Of a stretch of DNA of 5,344 nt, positions 1-5,344 are shown piece after piece. A program made the translations under genes and the position numbers. Source of the stretch: Cyanobacteria bacterium OH_CDB_58 (GTDB lineage Bacteria; Cyanobacteriota; Vampirovibrionia; Gastranaerophilales; Gastranaerophilaceae); contig JAEZLC010000028.1 of NCBI GenBank assembly GCA_023435965.1, forward strand, positions 1 through 5,344, in the 5' to 3' direction. The notes under the pieces are model-generated. The model saw only the letters and a list, made by a program, of their open reading frames with translations, had not been told where the DNA came from and made no database searches. Every line of letters starts with the position of its first letter. Position 1 is the first letter of the stretch.

Positions 1-213
1 GAAAATGCCTGTACAAATAAGGTAAAGGTATGTACTGGAGAATATTGTGCCTATGGCTGCTTAGATCAGGATTTTTCTGAAGATTATATGGTTAGACTTA
101 ATGATGTGAAATTAATTCATAACGATAATGGTGAAAAAATAGAGTACAAAGATTCCTTGCTAATTTGCGACGATAGTATAAAAGACTTTGAGCCCTACAT
201 TAACTTAGACTAA
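1..213 (+). CDS. Hypothetical protein, C-terminal fragment (5' end outside window)
   Basis: The frame is open from the first base to a TAA at 211-213 and gives 70 residues, so the N-terminus lies outside the window. I do not recognise the family. The visible part is acidic near its end and has four cysteines close together (C4, C11, C16, C20 of the fragment, spaced C-x6-C-x4-C-x3-C) plus one more at C58. That spacing could be a metal- or disulfide-bearing patch, but it matches no motif I can name. No membrane segment is visible. An internal ATG at 88-90 would leave only 41 residues and lacks support as a start. An intrinsic terminator 20 bases after the stop supports this being the true 3' end of a gene. 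The terminator also separates it from the DUF262 gene downstream, so there is no evidence that the two are co-transcribed. Confidence 0.6.
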   Translation, partial: ENACTNKVKVCTGEYCAYGCLDQDFSEDYMVRLNDVKLIHNDNGEKIEYKDSLLICDDSIKDFEPYINLD

Positions 214-232
214 ATTCCTTCATTAACTATTC

Positions 233-253
233 GCCGCTTTTGCGGCTTTTTTT
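233..253 (+). terminator. Rho-independent terminator after the upstream partial gene
   Basis: A perfect five-base GC stem (GCCGC at 233-237, GCGGC at 242-246) with a TTTT loop is followed by seven T residues (247-253). It lies 20 bases past the TAA of the upstream gene. The minus strand has no T-run, so it acts on the plus strand only. Confidence 0.92.
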
Positions 254-349
254 ATGTACACCTGGGGTAGCAAAAAAGTTTTATTTCAGGGTTTACTACG
301 TTTGTAAAAGAAGGCTGTGCATGCCTGTTGTGTAACCCTTCTTAATATT

Positions 350-378
350 TTGTGTTTATAGAAAAGATGTTTTAAAAT
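350..378 (+). promoter_or_regulatory. Candidate promoter of the DUF262 gene (possible leaderless start)
   Basis: TTGTGT at 350-355 and TAAAAT at 373-378 are separated by 17 bases, a reasonable sigma-70-type pair with a weak -35. Transcription would begin about seven bases after the -10, at or next to the ATG at 385. This agrees with the absence of any Shine-Dalgarno sequence before that ATG. The region is very AT-rich, so a chance match is quite possible. Confidence 0.4.
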
Positions 379-384
379 TAAAAT

Positions 385-1617
385 ATGAGTAGTATCAGAA
401 CACTATTTGAATTTATCAGTAAAATGAAATCTCTTTATGTAGGTCCGTACCATAGGAGCTATGTTTGGGACGCTGATTGGTGTAGTGATTTTATATCAAG
501 GGCTTTTGATGATACTGAAAAAGTCATTGATTTTGGAATGATTACATATCAGAAGTGTGACGAGACCGGTAATTATATTTTAATCGACGGCTATCAACGA
601 CTTATGACTATTTTGTTGTTTGTCCAAGCGGTTATTAATAACACGAAAATTAATCTTTCACAAAGGCATCATCCTTCGAACTTTTTGATGGCCTGCATTG
701 GAGATGAAGAAATATTTAAGCTAAAAATAAATAATAATGATAAAAATGATATCGAGAATATCATAAAAAATAATGTTGACGATGTTTTCATTCACAATCA
801 GAATTTTATCTCGAATTACAAGTTATTCTCTTCCAAACTTAGTGAAAAAAAGGTTCCTATTTTAGAAGTTTTAAATAATATATTAAAAATTAAAATCACT
901 AATATGGTAGTTGATAATCAGACTCTAGACGAAGAAGACATATATTTCAATATGAATCAATCTTTTACTCAGGTTGATAAAATTAGAAATTATGTTTTCA
1001 AGGAGCTAAAAACTGCAAAACAAAGCCACATATTTAATACGTATTGGCTTGCATTAGAGAAGAACCTTCAGGGCTTAACTCAGAACTTTATTGTTGATTA
1101 TTTGATTATTCAAAACAACGGAGTAATTCCGAAGCTCGATGATTTATCGTTCGAGTTTGAAAAGTTCTTTAGTAATATGGCAAAGCTAAAGTCAAAAGAT
1201 GATATAGTTAAGCATATGGCAAGATATGCAAGCTATTATAAAAAAATCTGCAATTCAGATGTCAAAGATGATCTTTTGAGAGACAGGCTTTGTATTATTA
1301 ATTCTTATGAAGCTAAAGATACATATCCGTACTTGATGGAAGTGTTTGAAGACTATGATTTTGCTCATATAAACCGAAACATGCTTTTTGACATATTGGA
1401 TATGATTCTCGAATTTGTAAAACAAAGAATAAATCAACAAGAGGGTACTCTGGCAATAAACTTTGCCTCTCTTAGTAAAGATATAAATAAAATGTTGTTA
1501 TTAAGAGAACTTACTCCAAGAATAGTTGTCGAAGACGTCGACCAAATTGAGGATGAGGTCGCTGATGGCAATAGATTTACAATAAATGACATTATAAAAA
1601 TAAAAGCACCCGTTTAG
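385..1617 (+). CDS. Divergent stand-alone DUF262 (GmrS/SspE-like) protein
   Basis: A 410-residue soluble protein with the hallmarks of DUF262, the ParB/sulfiredoxin-like domain of GmrSD-type (type IV) restriction enzymes and of SspE. In order: VGPYHRSYVW at residues 19-28 corresponds to the family's IPxYQRxYxW; DFGMI at 49-53 to the following FxGxI strand; IDGYQRL at 67-73 to the nucleotide-binding DGQQRL motif; YFNMNQSF...DKIRN at 187-202 to the FxxxNxxGxxL..aDLIrN helix; and residues 343-367 to the late helical R..N.....L segment. Several signature positions differ: Gln to His at 23, first Gln of DGQQR to Tyr at 70, and Gly of NxxG absent after N191. The DUF1524/HNH nuclease domain that forms the second half of GmrSD is missing, and only 32 bases separate the stop from fabI. 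The ATG at 385 is preferred because family similarity begins within the first residues, although it has no RBS. Its codons are AT-richer than those of the neighbours. A defence role is inferred from the family only; a degenerate remnant is the main alternative. Confidence 0.83.
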   Translation: MSSIRTLFEFISKMKSLYVGPYHRSYVWDADWCSDFISRAFDDTEKVIDFGMITYQKCDETGNYILIDGYQRLMTILLFVQAVINNTKINLSQRHHPSNFLMACIGDEEIFKLKINNNDKNDIENIIKNNVDDVFIHNQNFISNYKLFSSKLSEKKVPILEVLNNILKIKITNMVVDNQTLDEEDIYFNMNQSFTQVDKIRNYVFKELKTAKQSHIFNTYWLALEKNLQGLTQNFIVDYLIIQNNGVIPKLDDLSFEFEKFFSNMAKLKSKDDIVKHMARYASYYKKICNSDVKDDLLRDRLCIINSYEAKDTYPYLMEVFEDYDFAHINRNMLFDILDMILEFVKQRINQQEGTLAINFASLSKDINKMLLLRELTPRIVVEDVDQIEDEVADGNRFTINDIIKIKAPV

Positions 1618-1629
1618 CAGGTGCTTTTT
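1602..1629. terminator. Bidirectional terminator between the DUF262 gene and fabI
   Basis: AAAAGCACC (1602-1610) pairs perfectly with GGTGCTTTT (1620-1628) around a nine-base loop. On the plus strand the stem runs into TTTTT; on the minus strand it is followed by TTTTATTTTTA. It can therefore end both convergent genes. The TAG stop of the DUF262 gene (1615-1617) lies inside the loop, so the last codons of that gene form one arm of the hairpin. Confidence 0.88.
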
Positions 1630-1649
1630 ACTTTATTGTAGCGTTGTAA

Positions 1650-2453
1650 CTACGCTTCTCTTGTTAGAACATCCATTTCTTCTGATGAAGCGTATACCGC
1701 ATGGCATCCACAATCTACGTGAACGATTTCGCCAGTTACTCCTGAAGATAGGTCGGAAAGTAAGTATAATCCTGTTTTTCCTACATCTTCAAGTGTTACG
1801 TTTCTTCTTAGAGGAGCCTTCATTGCACCAGCTTTAAGCATTTTTCCAAAGCCGCCGATTCCGCTAGCTGCCAATGTTTTTACTGCACCCGCTGATAGGC
1901 AGTTGACTCTTACGCCTTGTTTGCCAAGATCTTCAGCTAAATATCTTGCAGAAGATTCAAGAGCTGCTTTTGCAACACCCATTACGTTGTAGTTTGCAAC
2001 TACTTTTTCTCCGCCAAGGTATGTTAATGCAAGGATAGAACCGCCTTCGTTTAGAATTGGTCTTGCGTTTCTTGCAAGTGTGATCAAAGAATATGAACTT
2101 ACGCCCAATGCCAAGTCCCAGCCGTCTTTAGAGGTATTGATAAATTCGCCTTGTAAATCTTCTCTGTTTGCAAAAGCAACCGAGTGAACAACAAAGTCTA
2201 TTTTTCCGTATACTTTTTCGCATTCAGCAAACACAGCTTTAACTTCTTCTTCTTTAGTAACATCACAGTTCATTATGATTTTAGCGTTCATAGATTCAGC
2301 TATAGGGCGAACACGTTTTTCCATAGTTTCACCTGCATATGTAAAAGCTATGTCAGCACCTGCTTCAAATAATTCTTTTGCTATTCCGTAAGCTATTCCA
2401 TGAGTGTTAGAAACTCCAAAAATAACCCCTTTTTTACCTTCCATAAGTTTCAT
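1650..2453 (-). CDS. fabI: Enoyl-[acyl-carrier-protein] reductase (NADH), FabI
   Basis: A 267-residue cytoplasmic short-chain dehydrogenase that reduces the trans-2-enoyl-ACP double bond in the last step of each type II fatty-acid elongation cycle; it is the triclosan/isoniazid target class. The N-terminal nucleotide-binding turn is GVSNTHGIAYGIA (13-25). D64 follows the strand IIMNCDV, the HSVAFA segment is at 90-95, and the FabI active-site pattern is Y145 followed by Y155-NV-M158-GVA-K162. SAGAVKTLAASGI (187-199) is the substrate-binding loop, and the C-terminal G..VHVD strand is at 241-247. Length and motifs are those of an intact enzyme. Ala at 93, where E. coli has Gly, is usual in Gram-positive and cyanobacterial FabI. 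The start is the ATG at 2451-2453, because it has a strong RBS (2463-2471). An in-frame ATG at 2496-2498 lies within the promoter spacer and would add an unlikely 15 residues. Monocistronic by its own promoter and terminator. Confidence 0.97.
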   Translation of the reverse strand: MKLMEGKKGVIFGVSNTHGIAYGIAKELFEAGADIAFTYAGETMEKRVRPIAESMNAKIIMNCDVTKEEEVKAVFAECEKVYGKIDFVVHSVAFANREDLQGEFINTSKDGWDLALGVSSYSLITLARNARPILNEGGSILALTYLGGEKVVANYNVMGVAKAALESSARYLAEDLGKQGVRVNCLSAGAVKTLAASGIGGFGKMLKAGAMKAPLRRNVTLEDVGKTGLYLLSDLSSGVTGEIVHVDCGCHAVYASSEEMDVLTREA

Positions 2454-2462
2454 AGAAAATAT

Positions 2463-2471
2463 CCTCTCCTT
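2463..2471 (-). promoter_or_regulatory. Ribosome binding site that fixes the fabI start
   Basis: On the minus strand this reads AAGGAGAGG, nine bases before the ATG at 2453. It supports that ATG over the in-frame one 45 bases further upstream. Confidence 0.88.
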
Positions 2472-2485
2472 AGTGTATGGAATTA

Positions 2486-2514
2486 ATTTTACAATCAAAA
2501 AAGAGGTTTTTCAA
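2486..2514 (-). promoter_or_regulatory. fabI promoter, sigma-70 type
   Basis: On the minus strand, TTGAAA (2509-2514) and TAAAAT (2486-2491) are separated by exactly 17 bases. Transcription would start near 2479 and give a leader of roughly 26 bases containing the RBS. No palindrome resembling a fatty-acid regulator site (FapR- or FabT-like) was noticed around it. Confidence 0.75.
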
Positions 2515-2563
2515 TAATGTTAAGCAACTGCTAGCAAAATTATATTTTTTTAGGGTTTTTCAT

Positions 2564-2591
2564 TTGAGAAAATGATATACATCTCTATAAA
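2564..2591 (+). promoter_or_regulatory. Weak candidate promoter of the HELKH gene
   Basis: TTGAGA (2564-2569) and TATAAA (2586-2591) have a 16-base spacer. The predicted start, near 2598, would fall at the end of the AAAGG ribosome site, which is uncomfortably close. A second -10-like string, TATACA at 2576-2581, would leave more leader but has no good -35. The divergent 150-base gap to fabI must contain a plus-strand promoter, but its exact position is uncertain. Confidence 0.35.
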
Positions 2592-2604
2592 ATAAAGGTT
2601 TACG

Positions 2605-3444
2605 GTGAAGATAGCATATATTTCAGCTCCAATAATAAAATACACAAAAGATTTTTTGCCAAAACATACTTCTCCAATAAAAAAGTATGTGCCAAAGAAC
2701 GATGCTTATTTACGCTTATCTCCTGCTCCCATTCCATATGAACTCAGGGTTTCATTCAGTAAGTTGCAAAAAACAAATGGAAAAAGATTTGTGAAAAAAG
2801 CCTATAAAGAATTGGTCAAATTCTTTGGGCTGGAGGAAATAGCTCCTAAAAAAATCAAGTTTAAAAAATTAGGATACACTCAAAGAGCAACCTGCGACAA
2901 ATTGACTGGTCAAATTGCAATTTCCAACAAAGTCGCTCAATTAGACACCAAAGATAAGCAGTTGGGAACGATAGCTCATGAATTAAAACACTTTGAACAA
3001 TTTTCAAGGGTTATAAGAACTGAAAATGTCGGAGTGGAAGGGTATACAGATGCACTAGCTGATAATGGCCTTTTGAAAAGAAAGTATAACTTCTTTGATA
3101 TGCGTTTTTGGGACGGCTTAGTTAAGGCAAGAAAAGAAGGTACGGCTGATGAGTATATGGCGTCTGTAAAACAAGCTATCTATGCAGAGCTTTTGCCAAT
3201 TGTAAAAAGAGGATTCTCAAGAGTTATAAGCCAGCCTCAAATACCTGATAATGTTCATAATCGACAGGCGGCAGAAAAGTATTTGAGAGCAATTCGTAAT
3301 TATTTATCCACTGACGATATGGGTGGAACTTGGGAAAAATATCGAAACAATCTGCTTGAAGTAGAAGCTTATAGAGCAGGACATAGGATGCAGAACTACT
3401 ACAAAACTTTTGAAAAATCACTTACTGAAGTTAATAAAAACTAA
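2605..3444 (+). CDS. Unrecognised protein with HELKH zincin-type metallopeptidase motif
   Basis: A 279-residue basic protein that I cannot place in a named family. The start is GTG at 2605, with AAAGG at 2594-2598 six bases upstream. The central feature is GTIAHELKHFEQF (121-133): H125-E126-x-x-H129 is the HExxH zinc-binding and catalytic signature of zincins, set as usual in a hydrophobic helix and followed by a glutamine. A candidate third ligand is E252 or E254 in NNLLEVEAYRAGH (248-260), which resembles the E..AY..G helix of many small gluzincin-like peptidases. The strand just before the motif (TGQIAISNKVAQLD, 101-114) fits the edge strand that precedes the active-site helix in such folds. 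The N-terminal 60 residues are lysine- and proline-rich with no clear signal peptide or membrane span, so the protein appears cytoplasmic or is exported by other means. It is divergent from fabI, and its stop overlaps that of the DUF475 gene. Peptidase activity is an inference; the motif could also be structural. Confidence 0.72.
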   Translation: MKIAYISAPIIKYTKDFLPKHTSPIKKYVPKNDAYLRLSPAPIPYELRVSFSKLQKTNGKRFVKKAYKELVKFFGLEEIAPKKIKFKKLGYTQRATCDKLTGQIAISNKVAQLDTKDKQLGTIAHELKHFEQFSRVIRTENVGVEGYTDALADNGLLKRKYNFFDMRFWDGLVKARKEGTADEYMASVKQAIYAELLPIVKRGFSRVISQPQIPDNVHNRQAAEKYLRAIRNYLSTDDMGGTWEKYRNNLLEVEAYRAGHRMQNYYKTFEKSLTEVNKN

Positions 3445-4493
3445 TCGGTTATGTTTTTATCGGATATTCCGTTTTTCTTGTTGTGCATTATTGACGATAT
3501 GAATGCCGCCCCGACAATCACAAGCCCGACCATTCCTGTAATAACCTCAGGTACTTCCTGTATGGTGCTGTAGAACATTATTAATGCCAGAAAACCTATT
3601 GCCCAATGTGCACCGTGCTCCAAGAAAAGATATTCTTTTAACGTTTTCTTGTCTACCATAAATATTGTTAACGATCTGACAAACATTGCACCAATTGCAA
3701 GACCTATAGTTATTATTACAATATCCTTGCTTATTGCGAAAGCTCCAAGAACTCCGTCAAGCGAGAATGATGCATCAATAAGTTCAAGGTATAAAAATCC
3801 TATAAATCCCAATTTGGCTGTTTCGCCCGCCAGACTTGCCTTTCTCTCAGCAATTCTTTCTAGCAGATTACTTAAACTGTCTATTATCAGATATAGAATA
3901 ACTCCTGTGAACCCTGATAAAACTACAGATAAACGTATTTCTTCAGGAAGATAAGCCTGTAATATTCCAATCATAGTTAAGCAAATGATTACTTCTATTG
4001 ATTTTATTTCGCTGCAGCACAACAAAGGTCTTTCAATACCTGTTATCCAGTGAGTGGTTTTGTCAGGATTGAAGAAATAGCTTAAAAACAGCATCATCAA
4101 GAAGGCACCGCCGAAGGCGACAAGAGGTGCGTGAATAACGTGTAAATAGTGAGCATATTTATCAACGTCATACAATGCCAGTTTTGTCACTGCTAAAAGA
4201 GACAGACCGGAGAATGCTGACACAACCAGTACCGGGAATAAGAATCTCATTCCAAACACGGCTATGGCAATACCCCAAGTTAAGAACCTGTGTTTCCATT
4301 TCTCGGTCATTTTTTCGAGTTTTATTGCATTTATGACCGCGTTGTCAAAAGATAATGTTACTTCCAATATTGCAAGAAAGGTAACTATAAATAGTGAAAG
4401 CAGTCCATTTCCGTGGGTTTTTTCCCCCCACCATACGGCACAAATGATACCAACGATGGTTACAAAAAATGATCCTTTAAAATACTTTAGCAT
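3441..4493 (-). CDS. DUF475 (YkoY/TerC-superfamily) integral membrane protein
   Basis: A 350-residue polytopic membrane protein with about eight or nine hydrophobic segments (for example 8-22, 31-48, 72-94, 122-141, 166-181, 189-206, 257-279, 296-310, 317-335). Two acidic motifs mark the TerC/DUF475 superfamily: AILEVTLSFDNAVINA (41-56, with E44, D50, N51) and YLELIDASFSLDGVLGAF (235-252, with E237, D240, D246). FGMRFLFP (80-87) and LEHGAHWAIG (291-300) are also typical of DUF475. In TerC relatives such motif residues are linked to manganese export and metalation of secreted proteins; that role is inferred here, not shown. The ATG at 4491-4493 is chosen because it follows GGAG by four bases and family members begin at this point. 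The in-frame ATG at 4557-4559 lies in the loop of the aldolase terminator. The C-terminus is a short charged tail. It may have its own promoter around the palindrome at 4521-4536 or be read through from the aldolase gene. Confidence 0.93.
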   Translation of the reverse strand: MLKYFKGSFFVTIVGIICAVWWGEKTHGNGLLSLFIVTFLAILEVTLSFDNAVINAIKLEKMTEKWKHRFLTWGIAIAVFGMRFLFPVLVVSAFSGLSLLAVTKLALYDVDKYAHYLHVIHAPLVAFGGAFLMMLFLSYFFNPDKTTHWITGIERPLLCCSEIKSIEVIICLTMIGILQAYLPEEIRLSVVLSGFTGVILYLIIDSLSNLLERIAERKASLAGETAKLGFIGFLYLELIDASFSLDGVLGAFAISKDIVIITIGLAIGAMFVRSLTIFMVDKKTLKEYLFLEHGAHWAIGFLALIMFYSTIQEVPEVITGMVGLVIVGAAFISSIMHNKKNGISDKNITD

Positions 4494-4497
4494 AACA

Positions 4498-4501
4498 CTC
4501 C
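4498..4501 (-). promoter_or_regulatory. Ribosome binding site that fixes the DUF475 start
   Basis: GGAG on the minus strand, four bases before the ATG at 4493. The spacing is slightly short but the site is the only purine-rich SD match near the family-consistent start. Confidence 0.65.
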
Positions 4502-4520
4502 AACTCTTATATTCTTCTGA

Positions 4521-4536
4521 TGTTAATATATTAACA
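4521..4536. promoter_or_regulatory. Perfect 16-bp palindrome upstream of the DUF475 gene (candidate operator)
   Basis: TGTTAATATATTAACA is its own exact reverse complement. It lies 28-43 bases before the DUF475 ATG, between the aldolase terminator and that gene's RBS, where a promoter or repressor site would be expected. As RNA it would form only a weak AU hairpin without a following T-run on the minus strand, so a protein-binding site is more likely than a terminator. No specific regulator can be named. Confidence 0.5.
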
Positions 4537-4539
4537 AAA

Positions 4540-4574
4540 AAATAGGGCAAAAAACTCATTTTCTTGCCCTATTT
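4540..4574 (-). terminator. Rho-independent terminator of the aldolase gene
   Basis: AAATAGGGCAA (4540-4550) pairs perfectly over eleven bases with TTGCCCTATTT (4564-4574). AAAA/TTTT inside the loop can extend the stem past a bulged C. Read on the minus strand the stem runs into a T-run (4542-4536), 16 bases after the aldolase stop. The plus strand lacks a T-run. Confidence 0.92.
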
Positions 4575-4589
4575 ATATTATGCTTTGAA

Positions 4590-5344
4590 CTATGCGTTGC
4601 CTGCCGTACCTAAAACTTGCATTTTGTGTTTAACAAGTTCTTTAACAGCCGTTCTTCCTGGACCCATATATTCTCTTGGGTCGAATTTCGCAGGTTCTTC
4701 AGCGAAGAATTCTCTGATTGTAGAAGTCATTGCTAGTCTTAAGTCTGTATCAATGTTGATTTTTGCAACACCGTTTTTAGCAGCAAATGCTAACATTTCT
4801 TCAGGAACACCTTTAGCGTTAGGTAATTTGCCACCGTATTTGTTACATTTTTCAACTAGTTCTTGAGGAACAGAAGATGCACCGTGAAGTACGATTGGGA
4901 AATCATATCCTACAACTTCGTTAACAGCTTTTTTGATTTCTGCTAATCTGTCAAAGTCTAATTTAGCATCGCCAGAGAATTTATAAGCACCGTGGCTTGT
5001 TCCGATAGCTATAGCTAAAGAATCACAGCCTGTTTCTTTTACGAATCTAGCAGCTTCTTCAGGGTTTGTAAATTTAGCATCAGCAGCTGAAACGTTAACG
5101 TCGTCTTCGATACCAGCTAATTTACCAAGTTCAGCTTCTACTGAAACTCCTCTTGCGTGAGCATATTCAACAACTTGTTTTGTTAATGCGATGTTACCTT
5201 CTAAGTCAAATCTAGAACCATCGATCATAACAGATGAGAATCCGCCATCGATACAAGATTTACAAATTTCAAAGTCAGCACCGTGGTCTAAGTGTAGTGC
5301 TATAGGTACAGTTGTTGTTTCAAGAGCTGCTTGAACCAATTTAA
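4590..5344 (-). CDS. fba: Class II fructose-bisphosphate aldolase, C-terminal part (5' end outside window)
   Basis: A zinc-dependent aldolase that cleaves or forms fructose 1,6-bisphosphate from dihydroxyacetone phosphate and glyceraldehyde 3-phosphate in glycolysis and gluconeogenesis, in the cytoplasm. The frame stays open to the window edge; about 250 residues of the roughly 305 usual are visible. Counting from the TTG codon at 5339, which is internal and not a start, HLDHG (16-20) carries the catalytic Asp18 and zinc ligand His19. SVEAELG (66-72) is the conserved acidic strand. His116 in GTSHGAYK and His152 in LHGASS are the other zinc ligands. NIDTD (195-199) with R201 forms the phosphate-binding loop. 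The CNKYGGKLPNAKGVPEE insertion (165-181) and the shorter overall length resemble the class IIB branch rather than E. coli FbaA. Tagatose-bisphosphate aldolase (GatY/KbaY) is the closest alternative, less likely on these motifs. It ends in a strong terminator. Confidence 0.93.
   Translation of the reverse strand, partial: KLVQAALETTTVPIALHLDHGADFEICKSCIDGGFSSVMIDGSRFDLEGNIALTKQVVEYAHARGVSVEAELGKLAGIEDDVNVSAADAKFTNPEEAARFVKETGCDSLAIAIGTSHGAYKFSGDAKLDFDRLAEIKKAVNEVVGYDFPIVLHGASSVPQELVEKCNKYGGKLPNAKGVPEEMLAFAAKNGVAKINIDTDLRLAMTSTIREFFAEEPAKFDPREYMGPGRTAVKELVKHKMQVLGTAGNA

Noticed and set aside
1255..1440. Small antisense open frame in the DUF262 gene, and small ones at 2184-2372 and 3224-3421
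   Set aside because: They are short, lack ribosome sites, and lie opposite well-supported coding sequence.
1..1617. A multi-gene anti-phage defence operon formed by the first two genes
   Set aside because: A strong terminator separates them, the first gene is unidentified, and the remaining neighbours are housekeeping genes. Family membership of one gene is not enough to claim a system.
1618..1649. Remnant of a DUF1524/HNH nuclease domain after the DUF262 stop
   Set aside because: Only 32 bases remain before fabI and most are terminator. No frame carries an H..P or N..H-type motif.
2454..2498. Longer fabI reading frame starting at the ATG at 2496-2498
   Set aside because: That ATG lies in the spacer of the promoter, upstream of the -10, and the transcript would not contain it. 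The ATG at 2453 has a strong RBS and gives the normal FabI N-terminus.
3649..3954. Plus-strand open frame inside the DUF475 gene, and similar ones at 4264-4545 and 4564-4866
   Set aside because: They are antisense to genes with strong family signatures, have no RBS or motif of their own, and read as complements of membrane-protein or aldolase codons.
4494..4589. A manganese riboswitch (yybP-ykoY type) upstream of the DUF475 gene
   Set aside because: The gap is only 96 bases, and much of it is the aldolase terminator and the palindrome. No room or recognisable conserved core remains.
5337..5339. TTG at 5339 as the start of the aldolase gene
   Set aside because: The frame continues upstream to the window edge, and class II aldolases have about 55 more residues before the HLDHG motif region, so this is an internal leucine codon.

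Overview
The window is an AT-rich bacterial segment with six protein genes, two of them cut by the window edges. All are uninterrupted apart from those edges, and the intergenic gaps are short. No RNA gene, insertion sequence, CRISPR array or origin was seen. The host is a low-GC bacterium with type II fatty-acid synthesis (FabI) and a class II, B-type-looking fructose-bisphosphate aldolase. A clostridial or a non-photosynthetic cyanobacterial (Vampirovibrionia/Gastranaerophilales-type) host would both fit. The sequence alone does not decide this, so the taxonomic guess is weak.

Layout from left to right. (1) 1-213, +: the 3' end of an unrecognised cysteine-containing protein, closed by a clear intrinsic terminator at 233-253. 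(2) 385-1617, +: a stand-alone, divergent DUF262 (GmrS/SspE-like, ParB-type fold) protein. It is the most AT-rich part of the window and has no visible Shine-Dalgarno sequence. (3) 1650-2453, -: fabI, convergent with the DUF262 gene. The two share a bidirectional terminator at 1602-1629 whose loop holds the DUF262 stop codon. fabI has a well-formed promoter (TTGAAA-17-TAAAAT) and RBS, which fix its start downstream of the longest reading frame's ATG. (4) 2605-3444, +: a GTG-started protein of unknown family with a HELKH zincin-type motif, divergent from fabI. (5) 3441-4493, -: a DUF475/TerC-superfamily membrane protein whose stop codon overlaps that of gene 4 tail to tail. A perfect 16-bp palindrome lies just upstream of its start. 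(6) 4590-5344, -: the C-terminal part of class II fructose-bisphosphate aldolase, ending at a strong terminator at 4540-4574.

fabI (membrane lipid synthesis) and the aldolase (glycolysis/gluconeogenesis) are housekeeping genes, and the DUF475 protein is probably a metal-handling membrane protein. The DUF262 gene and the HELKH gene are the accessory elements. DUF262 proteins often belong to anti-phage restriction systems. This one lacks the nuclease half of GmrSD, has altered signature motifs and sits alone between terminators, so it is either a degenerate remnant or a separate single-gene lineage. No multi-gene defence system can be shown within these bases.
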